Positions 42,831 to 52,164 of a stretch of 64,000 nucleotides of DNA are shown one piece after another. Made by a program: the position numbers and the translations under genes. The stretch comes from Tritrichomonas musculus (Eukaryota; Parabasalia; Tritrichomonadida; Tritrichomonadidae): contig JAPFFF010000010.1 in the NCBI GenBank assembly GCA_039105265.1, positions 2,294,001 to 2,358,000 on the forward strand, written 5' to 3'. Within the stretch, counting starts at the first letter, position 1. Each line of letters opens with the position of its first letter. The notes under the pieces were generated by a model, which saw only the letters and a program-made list of their open reading frames with translations, made no database searches and was not told the DNA's origin.

Positions 42831-43083
42831 TAAAGGAAATTTGCCAACATTTGATGAAAACATGGAATTAAGATTGAAAATCCCAAAAACATTTAAAAAA
42901 TATACATCCGATTTTATTCAAAGATGTTTAAATATTGATCCTAAAAATAGGCCAAGTTTTGTGGAAATTTGTGATGAATTAACAAATAACTATGCCAAAA
43001 TATTTAATATCTCTGAAATAGAAGAAAATGATATAAAAACAATCATTAATCAGAGCAAAATCAAAATAGGCTCATTTAAATAA

Positions 43084-43421
43084 TATTTTATTTTTGATAA
43101 TGTATTAACATTAAAAAAGTCAGATTCGTTTAATAGTATTTTTATTTTAAACTAATATTCATTAACAAATAATTGGTATTTAAAATAATTATTCATATTT
43201 CATTTGTTTTTCACATATTATATTATTTATTTTTTTATAAGTCAGTTGTTCAAAAAACATATTTGGTATAACAAGTATTTATTATATATTGCGTATAACT
43301 CAGTTGTTTACGGAAGTCTCTATTTTATTAATTATTTATCTGATTAATGAATGTAATAAATATAATATATATGTATTAATAATTCTAAAAAACAATAAAT
43401 TATAACAAATTATTATTTGCT
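43084..43421. other. Intergenic, AT-rich
   Basis: Nothing recognised apart from short direct CTCAGTTGTT-like repeats near 43242 and 43298. Confidence 0.4.
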
Positions 43422-43569
43422 TACGATTTTTCCACTATCAAAATGAACTTTTCCACTATCAAAATGAATTTTTCCACTATCAAAATGAACTTTTCCACTA
43501 TCAAAATGAACTTTTCCACTATCAAAATGAACTTTTCCACTATCAAATTGAATTTTTCCACTATCAAAC
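43422..43569 (+). repeat. 21-bp tandem repeat, seven copies
   Basis: The unit TTTTCCACTATCAAAATGAAC recurs seven times almost exactly. It happens to read MNFSTIK in one frame. No promoter or domain supports a gene here. Confidence 0.9.
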
Positions 43570-43654
43570 CGAAAAGACTGTATTTAAAAGTGCATCATGT
43601 TATTGATAATGTTATTATTTATTATTATTATTATTTTATAATTTTAGAATATGA

Positions 43655-43811
43655 TAACCGCCAAAAGTCGAACCCTTTTCCAGAAACTAATAATAAAAAA
43701 ATGGAATCCAAATCATCATTTTTTCCACCAACAAAATGGTATGATTCTTTAGATTCATCATCACTGTCACAATCAGAAAGTTTGAATGATCTTCATCCAA
43801 AAGAACAATAG
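43655..43811 (+). pseudogene. Displaced copy of the pseudokinase Ser-rich segment
   Basis: The sequence repeats about 39862-40010 of the upstream gene: PETNNKKMESKSSFFPPTKW, DSLDSSSLSQSESLND, then stops at 43809-43811. It has diverged by substitutions and small gaps, and there is no kinase domain after it. Confidence 0.75.
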
Positions 43812-44089
43812 AATATAATCAACGGTTCGTTGTTCGAATCATTGAAAGAAATTCAATCGAGAGACCGTTTATTGTGCATTCAAAAATTGACCCTGAATTG
43901 TCTATTGTCGTTATTTTTTTTTTTTTTTTTTTTCCAATAATAGTGAACGATTAATTTTTTTCCCCCAATTTTTAATACTAAGTTTTTGAGTCCTTTAGAA
44001 AAAATATTTTCCAAAGATTCATGAAACAGTGAAGTGAGCTTTCTTTTGGAAATTTTTTTTTTCCAAAAATATAAGTTCGATTTGATGAT
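43812..44089. other. Upstream region of the coiled-coil/C1q-like gene
   Basis: Contains a T-run at 43914-43934 and, at its end, the initiator-like TCATTT. Confidence 0.4.
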
Positions 44090-44095
44090 TCATTT
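44090..44095 (+). promoter_or_regulatory. Initiator-like element TCATTT
   Basis: TCATTT lies two bases before the ATG at 44098 and fits the trichomonad initiator. Confidence 0.45.
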
Positions 44096-44097
44096 AA

Positions 44098-45132
44098 ATG
44101 TTTGCAGATAATGAAAATGTTCAATTTGAAAACACATTGGTAGAACAATTAAATGATGACATCAATTCTATTGATGATGATAAATTTCTCGAATTGCCCA
44201 TTCATTCATTGGACCGAATAATTAGGAAATATCATCTTAAAAATGAAAATGCAAACCCAGAAAGAGAAAACAAATTGGCAGTATTTTTATCGAGATATAT
44301 AAGTATTCATGGCTCATTTTCTTCAATTCTTTTGAATAATTTGGATTTTTCAGTAATTGATATCAGTATTGTAAATCAAATCATAAATAACAAAGATTTA
44401 AGCGCTCATTTTGATATAATTGGTTTACAGATTATGAAATCAGTTGTCAATCAAACAATTCTATTGAAAAACGCATTTGATCAAAATAATCAAATTATCT
44501 ATCAAATGCAAAAACAAATTGAAGAATTGAATCAAGAAATTAAGCAACAAAATAATGCAAATAAAAATGAAACTAGACAAATAACTCAAAATCTTAAAGA
44601 AAAAATAAACTCGATGCAAATGCAGATTGATGATTTGAGCAACTTTTTCCCGAAAAAAGAAGATGGCAAAGAAGGTCAAATTCTTGCTTTAAATCAAAAT
44701 AAAAAGTCAATGATTTGGCTTAATCGTCCATGTTCAATTTGGTTTTATGCAAAGCTCAAGTCAATTTCTTATCCATACAAAAAAATAAGTTGGGGACATG
44801 CGATACAGCTTGACAATGTTATTTTTGATACAGCAAATTCATTTGATTCTCAATTGCATTGCTATTCAATTCCAATGAAAGGGAAATGGTTGCTGATTGG
44901 GAGCGTATTGTATGATTGTCCTGAGAAAAAGACTTGTGTGGCTGTTGGAATATCAAAGAATGGTTTTGTCGAATATGCCAATTCGATAGAGTTTTCTGGT
45001 TCAGGATATAATGAAGCAACATTCAATGCAATTTATGATTGCGAACTTGGAGATAAAATTGAACTTTGCACATGGGATTGTAAACGTTTACATTCTGATG
45101 GTACCTTTTTACAAGGAATATTCATGGGATAA
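44098..45132 (+). CDS. BACK-like/coiled-coil protein with C1q-like jelly-roll C-terminus
   Basis: 344 codons. Residues 1-110 are helical with a BACK-like phrase (DDDKFLELPIHSLDRIIRKY). Residues about 125-185 are coiled coil (MQKQIEELNQEIKQQNNANK). Residues about 200-344 look like a C1q/TNF-type jelly roll: FDTANSFDSQLHCYSIPMKG (compare the C1q phrase ending in F.C.V.G.Y), WLLIGSVLYDC, TCVAVGISKNG, CELGDKIELCTWD (compare the LxxGDxVWL strand) and the closing TFLQGIFMG. Coiled coil plus C1q suggests a trimer. With no signal peptide it should be cytoplasmic, which is unusual for C1q folds. An alternative is another beta-sandwich of unknown family. Confidence 0.7.
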   Translation: MFADNENVQFENTLVEQLNDDINSIDDDKFLELPIHSLDRIIRKYHLKNENANPERENKLAVFLSRYISIHGSFSSILLNNLDFSVIDISIVNQIINNKDLSAHFDIIGLQIMKSVVNQTILLKNAFDQNNQIIYQMQKQIEELNQEIKQQNNANKNETRQITQNLKEKINSMQMQIDDLSNFFPKKEDGKEGQILALNQNKKSMIWLNRPCSIWFYAKLKSISYPYKKISWGHAIQLDNVIFDTANSFDSQLHCYSIPMKGKWLLIGSVLYDCPEKKTCVAVGISKNGFVEYANSIEFSGSGYNEATFNAIYDCELGDKIELCTWDCKRLHSDGTFLQGIFMG

Positions 45133-45420
45133 TAAACAAGAAATTAGTTATTTTGTTATAATTGTATTGAATCATCTTTTTTTCAATATTATGAGTTAAT
45201 ATAATATTGAATGGTTTACATTTTTCATTAGAACATAAGCTGGTTCTTTATTTGATCTCTTTAAATTCATCTGGCATATTTTACTTCTCTCCTAAACAGA
45301 TGAAGCAACTATTATCAGCATTAAATTTTTTTTTATTATTTTAATTATGAAGGTCGTTGTTGATTTTGTTTATAAATGAGCTTGTCAATAAAAAAAATTT
45401 CTATTTTAATCTTCATTATT
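45133..45420. other. Short intergenic stretch
   Basis: AT-rich; nothing recognised. Confidence 0.4.
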
Positions 45421-45682
45421 TGTAGACAAAAACGAAATTTTTTGAAAGAAAAAAGTAGGCAAAATGATTAAACTTACAATAAAAAAAATAATAATAATAT
45501 TTGAATATTTTTTTATTATTTAAAGGTGCTATATTCTTTGTCTTTGCCTTTTTTTATTTATTTATTTATCAATATGCTGTGATACATATTTCACGCAATT
45601 GAAATATTCTTTTGAGTTAATTTCTGCTGTGATGAATTCTCGATTTTTTTCAAGATATTTTGAAATAAAAATGATATTTTTT
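45421..45682 (-). repeat. Displaced copy of the tandem-kinase 3' end and flank
   Basis: Closely matches 51755-51795 joined to 52067-52260. It carries the last ~35 codons of the third kinase unit (LEKNREFITAEINSKEYFN) and about 160 bases of 3' flank. It lacks the 271-bp element present in the other copy, so it preserves the empty insertion site. No rest of a kinase is present. Confidence 0.85.
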
Positions 45683-45800
45683 TGGGAAAAAAAAACTAGA
45701 GAAAAAAAATATTCTTTTTCCCAATAAAATAACCAAAAGAATGCATTGATGAAATTCAATAAATAATGCAATATTTAAACAAACACAATGAAAAAAATAA

Positions 45801-46234
45801 ATGTCTCAAACAATAACCATATTTCTGATGAATTGTTATGCAAATAGACCAAATCAGCAGTTTTTATTATTGATGAAAGAATGCATTCTATTCAGCATTC
45901 AATTGATATCAATTGAACCTGAAAAATTTTGTGAAGATGATTTTAAAGTACATCTTCACACCATAATTTGAGAATCGATTCAAATTTTTAGAAAAAGAAA
46001 AAAAAAATATTTGAAAGAGCTGAACGACAAATTAAAGAAGATACCTTAAAGAATGATTTTGATATGGTAATTGTTAAATATAACAATGAATATCAGAAAA
46101 TTAAAAATCAATTGAATCGCAATTCAATTGAAGAACGATTCTTGTATTATGCCACACTCATCAACAACCATTGTGGAATAATAAACGATGAAATTTTTAT
46201 CTCTTGCAAAAATAATTCAAATAAACCGAAATAA
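45801..46234 (+). pseudogene. Broken gene of unknown trichomonad family
   Basis: ATG at 45801 reads 56 codons (MSQTITIFLMNCYANRPNQQ, then PEKFCEDDFKVHL) to TGA. The same frame continues briefly, then after an A-run near 46000 a second frame is open to TAA at 46232-46234 (KYNNEYQKIKNQLNRNSIEE, FLYYATLINNHCGIINDEIF). The two parts together look like one helical protein broken by a stop and a frame change. No family recognised. Confidence 0.45.
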
Positions 46235-46960
46235 TGTGCATTGAATAATACAATAAAAGCATGCTCGGTTTCATATATTAACATGAAAAATTCCACAAGG
46301 TTAAATTTAACATCGACCAAAGATTAAATTAAACTTTAATATTCTTTTAAATTAAATTATTTTTATATTTGAGTGAAATTCTTTTAAATTAAATTAATCT
46401 TTTACCTATTTTTGAATGTTTATCAATTATTGTTCAGGAAAATTTCATAAATCTTATATATGAGGTAGATAAATCTATTATTTAAAATCTGTTCACTTTT
46501 TGAGTGATAATTATTTATTCACAGAAATCATTCTCACTTTTTGAGTATATAAACTATTCAAAAAGTAAATGATGCTAAATAGATTTCCTTTTTTAAATTA
46601 TATATTCTTTGATTGGGCTTTAAATTATATAATTCAAAATATTTAAGAAAAAGTATTGATTTCATCTTGAAAATAAGTTAAAGATCGATTTTATTTTTTT
46701 AATAATATCAATAAATCAATATATAGTATCATTATGTATTAGGTTTATTAAAAATTTCGGTATTGAGTTCAAAATCAATATAAATATATATGAAATTTTA
46801 TAATGCGTCTCTGTCAGATTTTCCTTTGTAATTTTTATTTATTTATTCTTAATATTAGTAAACAGTGATATTATTTGTTGATCGTTGTTCGCTAGTTCAA
46901 TTGCAGTTCTTCATTAAAATAATATTGAAAACGATAAAATTCAGATAAAAATTTTATAAA
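46235..46960. other. Intergenic, AT-rich
   Basis: Contains a CACTTTTTGAGT-like pair near 46494-46550; no gene recognised. Confidence 0.4.
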
Positions 46961-49641
46961 TTAGCCAATATGAATTTCATCTTTAGCACTTATATCAATA
47001 TTTGGCTTTGCTAATAAAAGTTGAACTATTTCAATGCTCTTATTTTCAGCAGCGATATGTAATGCTGTCTTTTGAAATTATTTAAAAATATCATTGAAAA
47101 ATTTGAATTTGAATTTCATTAAAAGATTTGATTTTGAATTTTATTAAAAGATTTAATTTTGAATTATATTAAAAAAATTGACTTTGAATTATATTAAAAC
47201 ATTTGATTTTGAATTACATTAAAAGATTTGATTTTGAATTATATTAAAAAATTTGATTTTGAATTCTATTAAAAGATTTGATTTTGAATGAAATTAAAAG
47301 ATTTGATTTTGAATTCTATTAAAAGATTTGATTTTGAATTATATTAAAAAAATTTGATTTTGAATGTAATCAAAAGATTTGATTTTGAATTTCATTAAAA
47401 AAAATTTGATTTTGAATTGAATTAAAAGATTAGATTTTGAATTGCATTAAAAGATTTCATTTTGAATTACATTAAAAGATTTCTTTTTGAATTTTATAAT
47501 GTTCAATAAATAAAAATACATTTACAATTAATATCAATATTTGGATTTGCTAATAAAAGTTGAACTATTTCAATGCTCTTATCCTCAACTGCGATATGTA
47601 ATGCTGTCTTTTGAATTTATTTAAAAATTTCATTAAAAGATTTGATTTTGAATTATATTAAAAGATTTGATTTTGAATTCGATTAAAAGATTTGATTTTG
47701 AATTACATTAAAAGATTTGATTTTGAATCTCATTAAAAGATTTGATTTTGAATTACATTAAAAAAAATTGATTTTAAATTTCATTAAAAGATTTGATTTT
47801 GAATTGAATTAAAAGATTTGATTTTGAATTTCATTAAAAGATTTGATTTTGAATTTCATTAAAAGATTTAATCTTAAATTTCATTAAAAATATTTGATTT
47901 TGCATTGAATTAAAAGATTTGATTTTGAATTTTATTAAAAGATTTGATTTTGAATTTTATTAAAAGATTTGATTTTGAATTTCATTAAAAGATTTGATTT
48001 TGAATGTAATTAAAAGATTTGATTTTGAATGTAATCAAAAGATTTGATTTTGAATGTAATTAAAAGATTTGATTTTGAATTTTATTCAAAGATTTGATTT
48101 TGAATATGATTTAAAAAAATTGATTTTGAATTTTATAATGTTTGATAAATAAAAATATATATATAATTAATATCAATATTTGGATTTGTTAATAAGAGTT
48201 GAACTATTTCAATGCTCTTGTTTTCAACTGCAATATGTAATGCTGTCTTTTGAATTTATTTAAAAATTTCATTAAAAGATTTGATTTTGAATTATATTAA
48301 AAGATTTGATTTTGAATTTCATTAAAAGATTTGATTTTGAATGAAATCAAAAGATTTGATTTTGAATGTAATTAAAAGATTTGATTTTGAATTTTATTTA
48401 AAGATTTGATTTTAAATTTTATTTAAAGATTTAATTTTAAATTTCATTAAAAGATTTAATTTTGGATTTCATTAAAAAATTTAATTTTGAATTTCATTAA
48501 AAGATTTGATTTTGAATTATATTAAAAGATTTGATTTTAAATTTTATAATGTTTGATAAATAAAAATATATATACAATTAATATCAATATTTGGATTTGT
48601 TAATAAGAGTTGAACTATTTCAATGCTCTTGTTTTCAACTGCAATATGTAATGCTGTCTTTTGAATTTATTTAAAAATTTCATTAAAAGATTTGATTTTG
48701 AATTATATTAAAAGATTTGATATTGAATTTCATTAAAAGATTTGATTTTGAATGAAATTAAAAGATTTGATTTTGAATGTAATTAAAAGATTTGATTTTG
48801 AATTTTATTAACAGATTTGATTTTGAATTATATTAAAAGATTTGATTTTGAATTGAATTAAAAGATTTGATTTTGGATTTCATTAAAAGATTTGATTTTG
48901 GATTTCATTAAAAGATTTGATTTTAAATTTCATTAAAAGATTTGATTTTGGATTTCATTAAAAGATTTGATTTTGAATTTCATTAAAAGATTTGATTTTA
49001 AATTTCATTAAAAGATTTGATTTTGAATTCTATAAAAAGAATTGATTTTAAATGTAATCAAAAGATTTGATTTTGTATGTAGTCAAAAGATTTGATTTTG
49101 AATTTTATTAAAAGATTTAATTTTGAATTTTATTAAAAGATTTGATTTTGAATTTCATTAAAAGATTTCATTTTGAATTTTATAATGTTCGATAAATAAA
49201 AATATATCTACAATTAATTTTAATGTTTGGATTTGCTAATAAAAGTTGAACTATTTCAATGCTCTTATTTTCAGCTGCGATATGCAATGCTGTCTTTTGA
49301 ATTTATTTAAAAATTCCATTAAAAGATTTGATTTTGAATTTTATAATGTTCGATAAATAAAAATTTCATATATAAACAAAGTTAATAATGTTATTACATT
49401 CACAATTTACATCAATCTTATTTAATGAGAGAATATATTTAACTGTATCTAAATTCCCTGATTCGCATGCACTATGCAAAACAGTTTTATAAATCATATA
49501 CTAAACCCCTTGAATATTTTTTGTTTCAAACATTACTTAAAAATATCAACTGAAATTTCATGAAGTAATAAATTATAACATCCTTTGAATTGACATCAAT
49601 TTTATTCAGTGAGATGATATATTTAACAAGTTTGACATGAC
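46961..49641 (-). repeat. Ankyrin modules separated by 25-bp minisatellite (locus 2)
   Basis: Read on the minus strand after the BTB-coiled-coil gene. Ankyrin modules start at about 49688 (overlapping the gene end in another frame), 49497, 49293, 48657, 48246, 47607 and 47068. Five share TALHIAVENKSIEIVQLLL with small changes. The last ends NIDISAKDEIHIG and TAA at 46961-46963, a clean end like a terminal exon. Between them are blocks of 25-base tandem repeat (core GATTTGATTTTGAAT on the plus strand), roughly 510, 275, 515 and 415 bases long. Module ends share GTA-AT-TATTTTTATTTAT and module starts share ATAAATTCAAAAG before ACAGC. The satellite rotates the frame and has stops in all frames. 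Confidence 0.8.
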
Positions 49642-51084
49642 CTATTTCACATGCATAATGTAAGACTGTTCTTTGAACATAAGATAAATGCCAGATATGC
49701 TTATTTTTCCTATATCTGAGACATGTGATATGAGTTCTTTGATAATATCAAAATACTTTTTCATTTTATTTTCATTATTTTCATTATTCATTTTTTTAAA
49801 TTCTTCTAGTTTCTCTGCTAACTGTTCATTTTTAGAAGTTAATTCGTTGATTTGTTCCATATATTGAGATTGATTCTTTTTTATTTTTTCATCACATTCT
49901 TTTTTCGTTTCATTAGTTTGAATTTCAACTTGATTCTTTTCTTGTTCTATTTTTTGTTTTTGCGCTTTAAGTTCATTGTTTTCTTTCATTAACTTATTTG
50001 CTTGAATTTCAAATTGGTCTTTTTGTGTTTTAATCTCATTGTTTTCGTTTTCCAATTTACTTATTTGAGATTCAAGTTGCTTTTTCTCTTCTTTGATTTG
50101 CTGATTAATATTTTTATACTTTTCATTTTCGTTTGTCAATTTGTTTATTTGCATTTGAAGCTGACTTTTCAGCATTTCCAATTCGTTGATATGATTCTGC
50201 ATCTGATTAATTTGGTCTTTAAATTGATATTGCTCTTTTTGATATTGAGTGTTTTTTTCATTTAACATTTCGATTTGATTTTTCGATTTATGAACATCAT
50301 CTTTCAACAATTTTATGTACTTCAAATCAATTCTCAAATAATCGTAATATTTTATTAAATTTGATTCATTTAATTTTGAGTAATTTAAATACATATCGTT
50401 GAAATTTTGGTCAGACAATTTTCTGATATCTAGGAATTTAAAAAGAACGAATCGTTCATTGATACATTTAACGATAAAATCATATAACATGTCACTTGAA
50501 ATTTTCTGAATGTCACTTTTTTCAAAAATTCTATTAATAACTGATGCCGGCAATTTGCCAAAATTTTCATCTTCAATGCATTTATCAACATTATCATTTA
50601 AATATTTTTCCATATTTGCTGAAAATCGATTCTGAATAAATAGTTCTGAATTTTCTGAAGATATTTGGTCAATCAACAAATGAATTATTAAATCAATATT
50701 TTGAGAATGCTTTTCTAAGTATCGATCAAGTAATTTTTGTAAAGAATCAACTTTGAATATTTCTGAAAGTGTGCACAAATCACAAAATTGGTCACTAGAT
50801 ACTTCAATCTGCTCATCTTTGAGTAATTTGAAAAAAGTAGAAATATTTTCGGATTTGATATTACATGTTCTTTGAAAATGTTGAAGTTGGCTTGATAATC
50901 TATCAATGATTTCATTTTTCGGATATTCTTGTTGAACAATTCTCGAATATTTTAATAATTGGAGAAATGGTATTTTTATATTATTATCTGATGAGATAGG
51001 AAAGTCAATGTTTTCATTATCATCACATTCATTGACTTCAAGAAGATTAAATGTTTCTTTGGCTTGATTTGGTTCTTCATTCAT
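49642..51084 (-). CDS. BTB/BACK-like, coiled-coil protein, paralogue of the 801-2423 gene
   Basis: 480 codons from ATG at 51084. The N-terminal half parallels the other copy (TFFKLLKDEQIEVSSDQFCD against LFFRLLQNEKIEISNDQYCD; SSDMLYDFIVKCINERFVLF against SSDLLYEFISKNINERFTLL). Residues about 265-435 are a long coiled coil (QLESQISKLENENNEIKTQK). The reading frame ends MFKEQSYIMHVK and stop at 49642-49644, but an overlapping frame at about 49690-49560 continues as ankyrin (TVLHYACEIGHVKLVKYIIS), followed by six more modules in satellite-separated form. A one-base frame difference or unseen RNA processing lies near 49690. Probably the same scaffold role as its paralogue. Confidence 0.8.
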   Translation of the reverse strand: MNEEPNQAKETFNLLEVNECDDNENIDFPISSDNNIKIPFLQLLKYSRIVQQEYPKNEIIDRLSSQLQHFQRTCNIKSENISTFFKLLKDEQIEVSSDQFCDLCTLSEIFKVDSLQKLLDRYLEKHSQNIDLIIHLLIDQISSENSELFIQNRFSANMEKYLNDNVDKCIEDENFGKLPASVINRIFEKSDIQKISSDMLYDFIVKCINERFVLFKFLDIRKLSDQNFNDMYLNYSKLNESNLIKYYDYLRIDLKYIKLLKDDVHKSKNQIEMLNEKNTQYQKEQYQFKDQINQMQNHINELEMLKSQLQMQINKLTNENEKYKNINQQIKEEKKQLESQISKLENENNEIKTQKDQFEIQANKLMKENNELKAQKQKIEQEKNQVEIQTNETKKECDEKIKKNQSQYMEQINELTSKNEQLAEKLEEFKKMNNENNENKMKKYFDIIKELISHVSDIGKISISGIYLMFKEQSYIMHVK

Positions 51085-51786
51085 CGTGCTTTTTATAAAA
51101 AGAAAAAAGAGTTTGACATATTTATATTTGAATTAAAATGCATTGACAAAACAAATTTTGAAAATAAATTTGATATCACTAAAATTTTATGATCAATACA
51201 GTAAAATATATGTTTTTATTTTCAAAAATTATAATTTCTAACTCAAATTGTCTTAAAACTAAAAAAAAAAGTCAGATATCACTAAAATTTTATGATCAAT
51301 ACAGTAAAATATAAGTTAAAAAATTAATTATATTTAAAATCAATCATCTCCTGTTATATAGATTAGTATTTTCTTTAATTTTATTTCTCTGATTTTTTTT
51401 CAAAGTAAACTATGTGATCTTTCAGTATTTTGCATCCAATAAATTAGGTTTTTGTAATATTAAATAAAGATATATTTTCTATTTTCCAGAAATTTGTTGA
51501 TGCTGAGATCGTAGTTATCTCAAATTAAAAGGAATGAATTGTTTTTTTCTGATTCAGTTTCATTATAATTTTGTTCTGATTCTGAATTATTTTCGGTTTG
51601 TTTTGATTCAGATTTGTTTCATTTTGCTCTGATTCAGATTTATTTTGATTACATGAGTCATCAACTATTTCTTTAGTTATTCCAGAATTTGCAGCAACTT
51701 TTTTAGTACTGATTTAATAAACTGATCATTTTTTCGTGCTAGCCCTATAGGCAAAAATGTAATTTTTTTGAAAGAAAAAAAAAGGT
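51085..51786. other. Intergenic with a direct repeat and a coding scrap
   Basis: ATCACTAAAATTTTATGATC and following bases occur directly at 51175-51213 and 51278-51316. On the minus strand about 51560-51715 reads KVAANSGITKEIVDD followed by Asn/Gln/Ser-rich sequence with frame changes, probably a scrap of a decayed gene. Confidence 0.45.
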
Positions 51787-51795
51787 AATCTCATT

Positions 51796-52066
51796 AGGCT
51801 TGCAAAAAAGTGACAAATAGCACTTTTGGCCCTTGAGCAATTTACGGGCCAAACATGTGGCTCGTGTGAATTTTGCTTCCTCTCAATTTTAATACCCGCG
51901 GGCAAAAAAAAGTTTATGTCATAGGATAAATTATATAAATGATATTGATTAAAATTAGAAAGATTCAAAAAAATATATTATTTTTTTTTATAAACTTTTT
52001 CATAAGTTTTTTGCCCGGGGGCAAAACGGTTTGGGCATGCCAGCCCGTGCCCTTTTAGCAAGCCTG
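51796..52066. mobile_element. 271-bp GC-richer element with 9-bp target duplication
   Basis: The ends AGGCTTGC (51796-51803) and GCAAGCCT (52058-52065, then G) are inverted. AATCTCATT is present directly at 51787-51795 and 52067-52075. The interior is distinctly GC-richer, with GC blocks such as CCCGCGGGC and CCCGGGGGC. The related region at 45421-45682 reads straight through without it (a single ATGATT in place of the duplicated site), which confirms insertion. A 9-bp duplication fits Mutator-like elements. Confidence 0.88.
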
Positions 52067-52164
52067 AATCTCATTAAACTTACAATAAAAATAAAAATAT
52101 TAATATTTGATTATTTTATATTATTTAAAGCTGCAATAGTCTTTGTCTTTACCATTTTTTTTAT

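Larger units (their letters stand above)
38756..43083 (+). pseudogene. Ubiquitin-like plus pseudokinase gene, frameshifted and split by a transposon
   Basis: The first frame (38756-38953) has a ubiquitin-like start (IKVKFRKYKRINDLKEKIA, then DDLVFQNAPNEKL). It shifts at an A-run near 38938-38947 into the frame from 38919, which runs to 41378. After more beta-grasp-like sequence there is a low-complexity Ser-rich zone with 48-base repeats, then a kinase domain with lysine in CILKEI, HRNLNPRN in place of HRDLKPSN, GFG in place of DFG, and LAPEL intact, so two catalytic aspartates are gone. At 41321 a 1508-bp element interrupts the codons; the domain resumes at 42833 (KGNLPTFDENMELRL, NIDPKNRPSF) and stops at 43081-43083. 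Removing the element and one TA gives LNKGNLPTF in frame. It was a pseudokinase before it was split (inference from the motifs). Confidence 0.85.

Noticed and set aside
43443-43811. 122-codon frame beginning MNFSTIK repeats
   Set aside because: Its start is the 21-bp tandem repeat and its end is a displaced gene fragment; no single gene.
46961-49300. CRISPR-like array
   Set aside because: The 25-base units are directly tandem with no unique spacers, sit between ankyrin modules, and the genome is eukaryotic.
51726-51968. 80-codon minus-strand frame
   Set aside because: Mostly inside the 271-bp element, which has inverted ends and a target duplication.
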